Assembly: GCA_029964075.1 (NCBI GenBank)
Contig: CM057135.1
Span: 729,001 to 793,000 of the forward strand
From: Patiria pectinifera
Taxonomy: Eukaryota; Echinodermata; Asteroidea; Valvatida; Asterinidae
Direction of reading: 5' to 3'
DNA length: 64,000 nt
Shown here: positions 38,233-46,552 of the stretch, in pieces
Position numbering within the stretch: the stretch's first letter is position 1
Layout: each line of letters starts with the position of its first letter
Translations under genes and position numbers: made by a program
Notes under the pieces: model-generated
Told to the model about the DNA's origin: nothing
The model's input: only the letters and a program-made list of their open reading frames with translations
The model's database searches: none

Positions 38233-38379
38233 TATGGACCCATGTACTAATGACGTCATGCTTTGTTTACACGTGCGCTTTCCTATGGAGCAAGAGGGGG
38301 CCCACGGTCCACTGAGCACCATAGGAAAGCACACGTGTAAACAAAGTGTAACATCATTAGTACATGTACATTGGTCCAT
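38233..38379. mobile_element. Second hairpin element family inside the satellite (147 bp)
   Basis: The left arm (TATGGACCCATGTACTAATG, then ACGTCATGCTTTGTTTACAC) is the inverted match of the right arm (GTGTAAACAAAGTGTAACAT, then CATTAGTACATGTACATTGG and TCCAT) over about 55 bp with a few changes. The loop contains GCAAGAGGGGGCCCACGGTC. It interrupts the monomer at CACTG(A)A / TTGTCC, the same junction used by the AAGCCAGTTCGG family. Only one copy is present, so it postdates the spread of the local block. Confidence 0.88.
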
Positions 38380-38866
38380 TGTCCAAGTTATTGTGAGGTC
38401 AAACACAAGTTACAATGTCCAACATTAATGGGGTTGCCCACTCCACATTGGTTACTTCTACAATACCCTACACTGAATTGTCCAAGTTATTGTGAGGTCA
38501 GACACAAGTCACAATGTCCAACATTAATGGGTTGCCCACTCCACATTGGTTACTTCTACAATACGCTATACTGAATTGTTCAAGTTATTGTGAGGTCAGA
38601 CAGAAGTCACAATGTCCAACATTAATGGGTTGCCCACTCCACATTGGTTACTTCTACAATACCCTACACTGAATTGTCCAAGTTATTGTGAGGTCAAGTC
38701 ACAATGTCCAACATTAATGGGGTTGCCCACTCCACATTGGTTACTTCTACAATACCCTACACTGAATTGTCCAAGTTATTGTGAGGTCAGACACAAGTCA
38801 CAATGTCCAACATTAATGGGGTTGCCCACTCCACATTGGTTACTTCTACAATACCCTACACTGAAT

Positions 38867-39016
38867 AAGCCAGTTCGGTATTCCAACAGCGCATGCTCAG
38901 AAAGAGGTCATTCGGTACAAAAGTTCGAGCACGCGATGGCTCTTCCAATGAGCGCGCTCGTTCGCTAGCGCGTGCGCGTATCTGGTTTGCTCCCGAAACG
39001 AATACCGAACTGGCTT
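38867..39016. mobile_element. Satellite-embedded hairpin element, copy 10
   Basis: The termini and loop match copy 1. Confidence 0.92.
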
Positions 39017-39803
39017 ATTGTCCAAGCTATTGTGAGGTCAGACACAAGTCACAATGTCCAACAATAATGGGATTGCCCACTCCACTTTGGTTACTTCTAC
39101 AATACCCTACACTGAATTGTCCAAGTTATTGTGAGGTCAGACACAAGTTACAATGTCCAACAATAATGGGGTTGCCCACTCCACATTGGTTACTTCTACA
39201 ATACCCTACACTGAATTGTCCAAGTTATTGTGAGGTCAGACACAAGTCACAATGTCCAACATTAATGGGATTGCCCACTCCACATTGGTTACTTCTACAA
39301 TACCCTACACTGAATTGTCCAAGTTATTGTGAGGTCAGACACAAGTCACAATGTCCAACATTAATGGGATTGCCCACTCCACATTGGTTACTTCTACAAT
39401 ACCCTACACTGAATTGTCCAAGTTATTGTGAGGTCAGACACAAGTCACAATGTCCAACATTAATGGGATTGCCCACTCCACATTGGTTACTTCTACAATA
39501 CCCTACACTGAATTGTCCAAGTTATTGTGAGGTCAGACACAAGTCACAATGTCCAACATTAATGGAATGCCCACTCCATATTGGTTACTTCTACAATACC
39601 CTACACTGAATTGTCCAAGTTATTGTGAGGTCAAGTCACAATGTCCAACATTAATGGGGTTGCCCACTCCACATTGGTTACTTCTACAATACCCTACACT
39701 GAATTGTCCAAGTTATTGTGAGGTCAGACACAAGTCACAATGTCCAACATTAATGGGGTTGCCCACTCCACATTGGTTACTTCTACAATACCCTACACTG
39801 AAT

Positions 39804-39953
39804 AAGCCAGTTCGGTATTCCAACAGCGCATGCTCAGAAAGAGGTCATTCGGTACAAAAGTTCGAGCACGCGATGGCTCTTCCAATGAGCGCGCTCGTTC
39901 GCTAGCGCGTGCGCGTATCTGGTTTGCTCCCGAAACGAATACCGAACTGGCTT
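39804..39953. mobile_element. Satellite-embedded hairpin element, copy 11
   Basis: The termini and loop match copies 1 and 10. It lies 937 bp after copy 10, the same spacing as between copies 8 and 9. Confidence 0.92.
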
Positions 39954-40548
39954 ATTGTCCAAGCTATTGTGAGGTCAGACACAAGTCACAATGTCCAACA
40001 ATAATGGGATTGCCCACTCCACTTTGGTTACTTCTACAATACCCTACACTGAATTGTCCAAGTTATTGTGAGGTCAGACACAAGTCACAATGTCCAACAT
40101 TAATGGGATTGCCCACTCCACATTGGTTACTTCTACAATACCCTACACTGAATTGTCCAAGTTATTGTGAGGTCAGACACAAGTCACAATGTCCAACATT
40201 AATGGGATTGCCCACTCCACATTGGTTACTTCTACAATACCCTACACTGAATTGTCCAAGTTATTGTGAGGTCAGACACAAGTCACAATGTCCAACATTA
40301 ATGGATTGCCCACTCCACATTGGTTACTTCTACAATACCCTACACTGAATTGTCCAAGTTATTGTGAGGTCAGACACAAGTCACAATGTCCAACATTAAT
40401 GGGGTTGCCCACTCCACATTGGTTACTTCTACAATACCCTACACTGAATTGTCCAAGTTATTGTGAGGTCAGACACAAGTCACAATGTCCAACATTAATG
40501 GGGTTGCCCACTCCACATTGGTTACTTCTACAATACCCTACACTGAAT

Positions 40549-40693
40549 AAGCCAGTTTGGTATTCCAACAGCGCATGCTCAGAAAGAGGTCATTCGGTAC
40601 AAAAGTTCGAGCACGCGATGGCTCTTCCAATGGCGCGCTTAATCGCTAGCGCGTCCACATCTGGTTTGCTCGAAACGAATACCGAACTGGCTT
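40549..40693. mobile_element. Satellite-embedded hairpin element, copy 12
   Basis: The left terminus has AGTTTGG as in copy 8. The loop is rearranged (GGCGCGCTTAATCGCTAGCG, then CGTCCACATCTGG) and CCC is missing before GAAACG. The following monomer lacks the usual AAGCTATTG marker. Confidence 0.92.
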
Positions 40694-41382
40694 ATTGTCC
40701 AAGTTATTGTGAGGTCAGACACAAGTCACAATGTCCAACAATAATGGGATTGCCCACTCCACATTGGTTACTTCTACAATACCCTACACTGAATTGTCCA
40801 AGTTATTGTGAGGTCAGACACAAGTCACAATGTCCAACATTAATGGGATTGCCCACTCCACATTGGTTACTTCTACAATACCCTACACTGAATTGTCCAA
40901 GTTATTGTGAGGTCAGACACAAGTCACAATGTCCAACATTAATGGGATTGCCCACTCCACATTGGTTACTTCTACAATACCCTACACTGAATTGTCCAAG
41001 TTATTGTGAGGTCAGACACAAGTCACAATGTCCAACATTAATGGGATTGCCCACTCCACATTGGTTACTTCTACAATACCCTACACTGAATTGTCCAAGT
41101 TATTGTGAGGTCAGACACAAGTCACAATGTCCAACATTAATGGGATTGCCCACTCCACATTGGTTACTTCTACAATACCCTACACTGAATTGTCCAAGTT
41201 ATTGTGAGGTCAAGTCACAATGTCCAACATTAATGGGGTTGCCCACTCCACATTGGTTACTTCTACAATACCCTACACTGAATTGTCCAAGTTATTGTGA
41301 GGTCAGACACAAGTCACAATGTCCAACATTAATGGGGTTGCCCACTCCACATTGGTTACTTCTACAATACCCTACACTGAAT

Positions 41383-41521
41383 AAGCCAGTTCGGTATTCC
41401 AACAGCGAATGCTCAGAAAGAGGTCATTCGTACAAAAGTTCGAGCACGATGGCTCTTCCAATGGCGCGCTCGTTAGCTGCGCGTATCTGGTTTGCTCCCG
41501 AAACGAATACCGAACTGGCTT
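41383..41521. mobile_element. Satellite-embedded hairpin element, copy 13
   Basis: This is the most diverged copy: CAGCGAATGCTC for CAGCGCATGCTC, single-base losses in the stem, and a short loop GGCGCGCTCGTTAGCTGCGC. Confidence 0.92.
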
Positions 41522-42576
41522 ATTGTCCAAGCTATTGTGAGGTCAGACACAAGTCACAATGTCCAACATTAATGGGATTGCCCACTCCACATTGGTTACT
41601 TCTACAATACCCTACACTGAATTGTCCAAGTTATTGTGAGGTCAGACACAAGTCACAATGTCCAACATTAATGGGATTGCCCACTCCACATTGGTTACTT
41701 CTACAATACCCTACACTGAATTGTCCAAGTTATTGTGAGGTCAGACACAAGTCACAATGTCCAACATTAATGGGATTGCCCACTCCACATTGGTTACTTC
41801 TACAATACCCTACACTGAATTGTCCAAGTTATTGTGAGGTCAGACACAAGTCACAATGTCCAACATTAATGGGATTGCCCACTCCACATTGGTTACTTCT
41901 ACAATACCCTACACTGAATTGTCCAAGTTATTGTGAGGTCAGACACAAGTCACAATGTCCAACATTAATGGGATTGCCCACTCCACATTGGTTACTTCTA
42001 CAATACCCTACACTGAATTGTCCAAGTTATTGTGAGGTCAGACACAAGTCACAATGTCCAACATTAATGGGTTGCCCACTCCACATTGGTTACTTCTACA
42101 ATACCCTACACTGAATTGTCCAAGTTATTGTGAGGTCAGACACAATGTCCAACATTAATGGGGTTGCCCACTCCACATTGGTTACTTCTACAATACCCTA
42201 CACTGAATTGTCCAAGTTATTGTGAGGTCAGACACAAGTCACAATGTCCAACATTAATGGGTTGCCCACTCCACATTGGTTACTTCTACAATACCCTACA
42301 CTGAATTGTCCAAGTTATTGTGAGGTCAGACACAAGTCACAATGTCCAACATTAATGGGTTGCCCACTCCACATTGCATGGTTACTAATAACTACATTTC
42401 CATACACTGTATTGGCCAAGTTATTGTGAGGTCAGAAACACGTCAGAATGGGTTTCCCACTCCACATTGGTTACTTCCACATAATTGGGAGGCGAGCTGA
42501 GACACGTAAAGTAATATTTTGAGAACAGTTATGTGCAGATTGAAAAATACCCAACAAAATGATCATAAATAATTAC

Positions 42577-42687
42577 CTGTTTATATCATGCAGCTCCCCA
42601 TCAAGGGCAATTAGAATTCCCATAAGTATTATGAGAAGAGCTAAAATCACAAGCAGTGCCATTAGAAGAATCTTCCAATTTTCCATC
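42577..42687 (-). CDS. Candidate internal exon encoding a membrane helix
   Basis: On the minus strand an acceptor (ATTTCATTTCAG) precedes a 111-bp segment that ends at a donor (AACAG/GTAATT). The ATG frame reads MENWKILLMALLVILALLII and then LMGILIALDGELHDIN, a strongly hydrophobic stretch of about 25 residues, so a single membrane-spanning helix is likely. The exon begins and ends in phase 2 in this frame. The next candidate exon upstream (43927-44043, minus strand) ends in phase 0, so the two cannot be joined directly. Either another exon lies between them or they belong to different genes. I do not recognise the protein. Confidence 0.4.
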
Positions 42688-42689
42688 CT

Positions 42690-43142
42690 GAAATGAAATA
42701 TGCAATTAGGAGTATGTGTTGCTATAGCACGAGATGCACTTGATAAATATTGCAATCAAAAGTAAAATTTTGTTTTGTTTTTGAATTAGCTTGAATTGTT
42801 TTTTTAAAGAATATCTGTCAAATGAGGAAACCTTGCAAACTTAGGTAAAGACCCGGTCCACTGTTTTTGCCATGAAATACTTAAATTCTGATAAATCATA
42901 ATTTGTTAAAATCACCAATCAATTAGGCCTTAGTATCTCAAATAAAATTGTTACAGAAAGCCACCTAACCCCATAACACCCCCCCACACGCACACACACA
43001 GACAAACACACCCACAGTCATGTAAATGGTGTAAATCGAGGACAACCCATTGTTCCTCTTTTGTTCGTACTTTTTTGCGAAAATCTCCATAGGTTTTGTA
43101 CACGACCTACAAATCGAGGAGGTATTGACAAATCGAGGACGT
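42690..43142. other. No gene recognised; intron-like AT-rich sequence
   Basis: There is a CA-rich simple stretch at about 42977-43018. If the exons at 42577 and 43927 belong to one gene, this would be intronic. Confidence 0.35.
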
Positions 43143-43188
43143 ATTGTCCCTCTATTGTAGACACTCCTCTACTGTCCTCGATTTGAAT
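43143..43188 (+). repeat. Dispersed repeat fragment shared with 1569-1614
   Basis: It contains TTGTAGACACTCCTCTACTG and TCCTCGATTTGAAT, matching the segment next to the 69-bp satellite. Nearby words CAAATCGAGGA (twice, about 43110-43140) suggest it is part of a small inverted structure. Confidence 0.6.
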
Positions 43189-43255
43189 CATATACACACA
43201 AAGGGCTAGGCGTATTAAGTGGATACCCATTTGTTATTACAGTATTTTTTTTATA

Positions 43256-43412
43256 ATAAGCCTATTCGCAATCTCAACTGCGCATAATCGTGATGGAAGA
43301 TAAACAAATAGATTTATGCACAAGTAATGGGGGGCGGGGAACTATTTATCTTCCGTAACCTTGGCGATCTGGCTAGTGCACCAGACTATTTTGAGATTGC
43401 GAATAGGCTTAT
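43256..43412. mobile_element. 157-bp MITE-like element
   Basis: The left end ATAAGCCTATTCGCAATCTC, then AA, is the perfect inverted match of the right end TTGAGATTGCGAATAGGCTTAT. TA dinucleotides abut the ends, but a duplication cannot be fixed because the termini are themselves AT-rich. The interior is non-coding. Confidence 0.8.
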
Positions 43413-43890
43413 ATGGCCCATGTAAAAAATTATTTTCAGTACTTATTTCACAGAGATGATGTTTTAATTTGACATAGGCCTACATGTTTGAACTGTAGGT
43501 CTAGTAGTAGTACTAGGCCTACTACTGGTATATTATCAGCACCCAGAAACAAACATGTCCAAGGGAAAAAATATTGAACATTTCTAATCCACGTTTGATT
43601 TCCGACCAGCTTTCTATTATGAAAAACATTAGCCGGTATAATACGCCTATTTTTTTGTAATGTTGGCTGAAATTATAATGTTAGGCTAGGCCTAAACATC
43701 ACATGCATTAGCCTAGGCCTAAGCCTAGCTAGAGAAACTCTAGCGTTGAAATGTTCGCCGAGTCTTTCATTTAACGCTAGAGGTTGATGTATACAAAAAT
43801 TATTGGTTATACACGTAAGCCTATGGAGAGTCCCCAAATTTTAGGACTCCCCGGCCTGCCCGGTAACCGCCTCGAAAACGATCCCGAATT
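43413..43890. other. No gene recognised; GGCCTA-rich spacer
   Basis: Several TAGGCCTA words occur (about 43474, 43511, 43683, 43710). No coding or RNA feature is seen. It would be intronic if the flanking minus-strand exons are linked. Confidence 0.35.
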
Positions 43891-43926
43891 CGCCCTTTTT
43901 CCTGATCAGGATGACATAAAACATAC

Positions 43927-44043
43927 CTCACTTTGTCTTGTGCGGTAGTCATTCACAAAGAAGGTGATCGATATAAAAATCACCAACAGAGACTGGAATG
44001 TGAAAAATATTGACGATTTCGTGAGCTGATCTGTCGGTTCCAT
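43927..44043 (-). CDS. Candidate first exon of a small membrane protein
   Basis: An ATG at 44043 opens a 39-codon exon reading MEPTDQLTKSSIFFTFQSLL, then VIFISITFFVNDYRTRQSE, followed at once by a consensus donor (GAG/GTATGT) in phase 0. It has a polar N-terminus and one predicted membrane helix (about residues 12-31). The SIFFTFQSLLVI stretch loosely resembles the start of the Kish/TMEM167 family (IFNFQSLLTVI), but the similarity is too short to name the gene. A second copy lies in inverted orientation 68 bp away. This copy keeps the frame and donor, so it is the likelier functional one. Confidence 0.5.
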
Positions 44044-44127
44044 TGCAAACGTTTACAAATTCAAATCCAAAGGTCAAATTCTTCCGTTTTAATATGTTAA
44101 TCCAGCATTACCGCATTACCGTTTGCG

Positions 44128-44226
44128 ATGGAACCGACAGATCAGCTCACGAAATCGCCAATATTTTTCACATTCCAGTCTCTGTTGGTGATTTTGATAT
44201 TGATCACCTTCTTCGTGAATGACTAA
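44128..44226 (+). pseudogene. Inverted second copy of the first exon, truncated
   Basis: It reads MEPTDQLTKSPIFFTFQSLL, then VILILITFFVND, and stops at TAA because 13 bp that encode the YRTR region in the other copy are missing. The donor-like GAGGTATG is retained. Relative to 43927-44043 the substitutions are few and mostly conservative (SS to SP, FIS to LIL). Confidence 0.7.
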
Positions 44227-44261
44227 GTGAGGTATGTTTTATGTCATCAGGAAAAAGGGCG

Positions 44262-44309
44262 ACAGGATTGGACAGCATTGGACAGCATTGGACAGCATTG
44301 GACAGGACT
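44262..44309 (+). repeat. 10-bp tandem repeat
   Basis: About four to five copies of GGACAGCATT or GGACAGGATT begin right at the edge of the inverted duplication. Confidence 0.85.
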
Positions 44310-44854
44310 CTATCACACTATGTGAGCTTTTTGGTTTGAAAATGCGGGGAAGGGCCTTAATTTCCGCTACCCGGTTCTAGCCTATGCAAGTTGCTTTGAC
44401 TCTACTGAGCCAGCTCATGACCGAATGTTAAAACAGGCGAAAGTAGGCCTAGCGTCAAAGTTACTTACTTGGACCAGCTAAACTAGGCCTAGGCCTAGGG
44501 GGGCCTAGGCCTATTTTATTTCAGCCATCGTTAGCATTAGGCCAATGGAATTGGAATAATAGAATACCGTCCTGGACAATTTCAAATCCCATGAGGCTTT
44601 TTTCCATTATTCATTATTCATTATTTTGAAAAAAAGGGAAAATGAGGCGATATTATTAATATTGTGTACATGTATCTATTTATTTATTCTATGTAAAATA
44701 CTGTGACCAGGGTGACGCACATTTCTAAAGTGGCAAAAGAACATCCCATGAGAACACTTCTTGAATTTTTTTATACATTTTCAGCACATGTACCTCACAA
44801 GGCCACACTTGCATGGATTGTAAAAAAAAAATGAAGTTCCCTGTCAGATAAACA
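44310..44854. other. No gene recognised
   Basis: It contains a GGCCTAGGCC cluster at about 44485-44512 and AT-rich sequence. No coding or RNA signal is recognised. Confidence 0.35.
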
Positions 44855-45106
44855 GGGCCCAATTTCATGGCGCTGCTTACCGCAGAATTCGGCGCTTGCT
44901 TTCTCCATTCTGTGCTTACCGGGCTAGCACAAAAATTCTGCGCTAACCTTTTTAGCATAGAATCGCTAGCAACGGGATGAACGCATGCGCACGCATGCAC
45001 AAAAGTACAAATTCTCTGCTAAACCCGTGAAATAGGTTTTCGGTAAGCACAGAATTTTCTGCTTCCGTAAGCGCCGAATTTTAAGCAGCGCCATGAAATT
45101 GGGCCC
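44855..45106. mobile_element. 252-bp MITE with GGGCCCAATTTCATGG termini
   Basis: The left end GGGCCCAATTTCATGGCGCT, continuing GCTTA, is the inverted match of TAAGCAGCGCCATGAAATTG followed by GGCCC. Further matching blocks (GAATTCGGCGCTT against AAGCGCCGAATT; TTCTGTGCTTACCG against CGGTAAGCACAGAA) extend the arms to about 80 bp. The interior includes GAACGCATGCGCACGCATGC. It is non-coding. Confidence 0.88.
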
Positions 45107-45169
45107 AGGACACCTACACATGGCCATTCCTTAGAAACTAGCGAACACGTTCGGAAACGTGTACAGGGC

Positions 45170-45243
45170 CGGGCTGCACGTTTATGCACTGTACACGTAT
45201 GGAGGGCTGCACATTTATGCACTGTACACGTACGGAGGGCTGC
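45170..45243 (+). repeat. 37-bp tandem duplication
   Basis: Two copies of a unit with GGGCTGCACGTTTATGCACT and GTACACGTATGGA lie in direct order, followed by a partial third GGGCTGC. Confidence 0.85.
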
Positions 45244-45977
45244 TGGTGAGCGCGTACTGTTTAACATCTTAGGAACGATGTTGGTACAACCTTCGACCTC
45301 TTACTGGTTCGATGGTTGCCGTTCTCATGCTATCACTGACAATGGTATTATGGATGGATGCAATGCCGCTGGGAACCGCTGAATAATCTCGCATCAAAAT
45401 GGCGACGTATTTTTCACGTGCTGTGTGAACGTATGAACGATCGATCATGTGCGAAGTTTTCATTGACAACGGACAGCGTGTTGGATTAAACATCGCCCGC
45501 ACCCGCACTAGGACATGATTATATTGCGTCCAATAACACTATAAAACCGTAAATATAAGAAAAACGAAGTTGAACTTGTACACAGCCTTTATTTTTTTGC
45601 AAATAATGAAATTTTTTTAAATAATGAAAATTTTCGGCGGTAGCCATGGTAGCTTTTGGGGCATGCGGGCGGTGGACGGTAGGCCTATTCTATCACTTTC
45701 ATTCCCTTGGCCTTAGGCCTACCATGCCTACCAGATTACATGGATTAGGCCTAGGCCTACCTGATTAAAAAAAAAGAAATTCATCCCTGCGGACCTCAAA
45801 TACAAAATCAAAATCTGTGTTAAAATTGGCATAAAAATAGGCCTGTAGGCCTAGTACACCTATCTAAAACGTTTAACTTTACACAGGGCCTACCTGTTGC
45901 TTCTCAATTTTACCAAGCTGCCACTGTGCTGCACGTATGTCAGTGTATGTGCTATGACATGTACATGTATGTATGAT
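45244..45977. other. No gene recognised
   Basis: A 79-codon minus-strand frame (45508-45269) has no recognisable domain. GGCCTAGGCCTA-type runs occur at about 45713-45760. Confidence 0.35.
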
Positions 45978-46015
45978 CCACTGATCTCTATTATATTTAT
46001 AATAGAGATCAGTGG
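45978..46015. repeat. Near-perfect short hairpin
   Basis: CCACTGATCTCTATTATA and TATAATAGAGATCAGTGG flank a 2-bp loop. It may be a tiny foldback element or a structured site. It lies 34 bp left of another, longer hairpin element. Confidence 0.8.
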
Positions 46016-46048
46016 TATGATCATGCAATTTAAATGCCATGTTCTTTG

Positions 46049-46165
46049 TAGACTGGTTCCCGTCTTTGGTCTCCACTCCGCCGCCGACGCGCCAACTCCG
46101 TTCCGACACGGAACGGAGTTGGCGCGGCGGCGGCGGAGTGGAGACCAAAGACGGGAACCAGTCTA
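46049..46165. mobile_element. 117-bp hairpin element with 9-bp target-site duplication
   Basis: The arm TAGACTGGTTCCCGTCTTTG, continuing GTCTCCACTCCGCCGCCG, is mirrored almost perfectly by the right arm ending CGTCCAAAG-type sequence and GGGAACCAGTCTA, with a 5-bp loop GACAC. TGTTCTTTG is duplicated at 46040-46048 and 46166-46174. The whole element is one stem-loop with no room for a gene. The 9-bp duplication suggests mobilisation by a Mutator-like transposase. Confidence 0.9.
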
Positions 46166-46481
46166 TGTTCTTTGCACATCATCCCCAGTGCTTATTTCAC
46201 GCTATCATGACAGTTGTGGTAAGTGCGTACTGCACTTCACTACGAGAACGAGGTTGTGCTGTGCATTGCATTATAGTTGGTAGCCGTAGGTGGCTGTAAT
46301 GCTATATAACAGGTGGTATACCAGAGATCGGGAAGTAGAGAATGTGCAATCAAAGAACTAGAGGGCGCTCTCGAAAAGACATCGGTTGTTCGATCGACCG
46401 GCTGCACGCAATTACATGAATTAAGTACAGTACATGTACACTCACGAAGGCCTAGGTCTGAACGAGAGCGGGGCTCAAAAG

Positions 46482-46552
46482 ATACCTGAAAGCTGTGCAG
46501 CTTTCGGCTGCACAAACCGCCGGGAGAAAGGAAATGGTGTTTCTTTTCATAA
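46482..46552 (+). CDS. THAP zinc-finger first exon (start codon apparently lost)
   Basis: The frame reads IPESCAAFGCTNRREKGNGV, then SFH, and meets a strong donor at AA/GTAAGT (46553). This is the N-terminal quarter of a THAP DNA-binding domain: the first two zinc-ligand cysteines (SCAAFGC), the N-R pair, and V-S-F-H before the family's usual intron. Most THAP proteins begin MPxxC; here ATA stands where the ATG is expected, and no in-frame upstream Met is visible nearby. I do not find the second exon (FP..., C-x2-H) within the next few kilobases. It could be the start of a host THAP gene with a long intron, a sequence change at the start codon, or a relic of a P-element/THAP9-like transposon. 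Confidence 0.6.

Larger units (their letters stand above)
18130..42480. repeat. 99-bp satellite array, roughly 215 monomers with higher-order structure
   Basis: The monomer (33 codons, 99 bp) contains CAATGTCCAACATTAATGGG, CCACATTGGTTACTTCTACA, ATACCCTACACTGAATTGTC and AAGTTATTGTGAGGTCAGAC. A 93-bp variant lacks six bases (GAGGTCAAGTCACAATG). Because the unit is a multiple of three and one plus-strand frame has no stop, frames of up to 640 codons appear (repeat MGLPTPHWLLLQY, then PTLNCPSYCEVRHKSQCPTL). I read these as non-coding. The first units (18130-18540) carry a divergent CACACTACCTATTTG version. The last two (about 42370-42480) are strongly degraded, as expected at array edges. Many exact multi-monomer blocks recur, for example at an offset of 3851 bp (21541-22201 versus 25392-26052). 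Confidence 0.98.
43891..44261. repeat. Inverted duplication of a gene start (arms 43891-44051 and 44120-44261)
   Basis: The two arms are close reverse complements, each covering a short leader, an ATG exon, its GTATGT donor and about 25 bp of following sequence. The spacer is 68 bp. The right arm lacks 13 bp within the exon and has a few substitutions. The arrangement puts two copies of the same first exon head to head. Confidence 0.9.

Noticed and set aside
20449-42114. Giant repeat proteins of up to 640 residues (MGLPTPHWLLLQY...)
   Set aside because: The monomer is exactly 33 codons with no stop in one plus-strand frame, so openness is automatic. Frames run through hairpin inserts and end at random indels, and there is no non-repeat coding sequence, start context or splice signal.
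18130-42480. CRISPR array
   Set aside because: There is no alternation of short repeats with unique spacers. The whole 99-bp unit is conserved, and the context is eukaryotic.
43927-44043. Naming the exon as Kish/TMEM167
   Set aside because: Only about ten residues (IF.FQSLL.VI) look similar, within a hydrophobic segment. That is too little to assign a gene.
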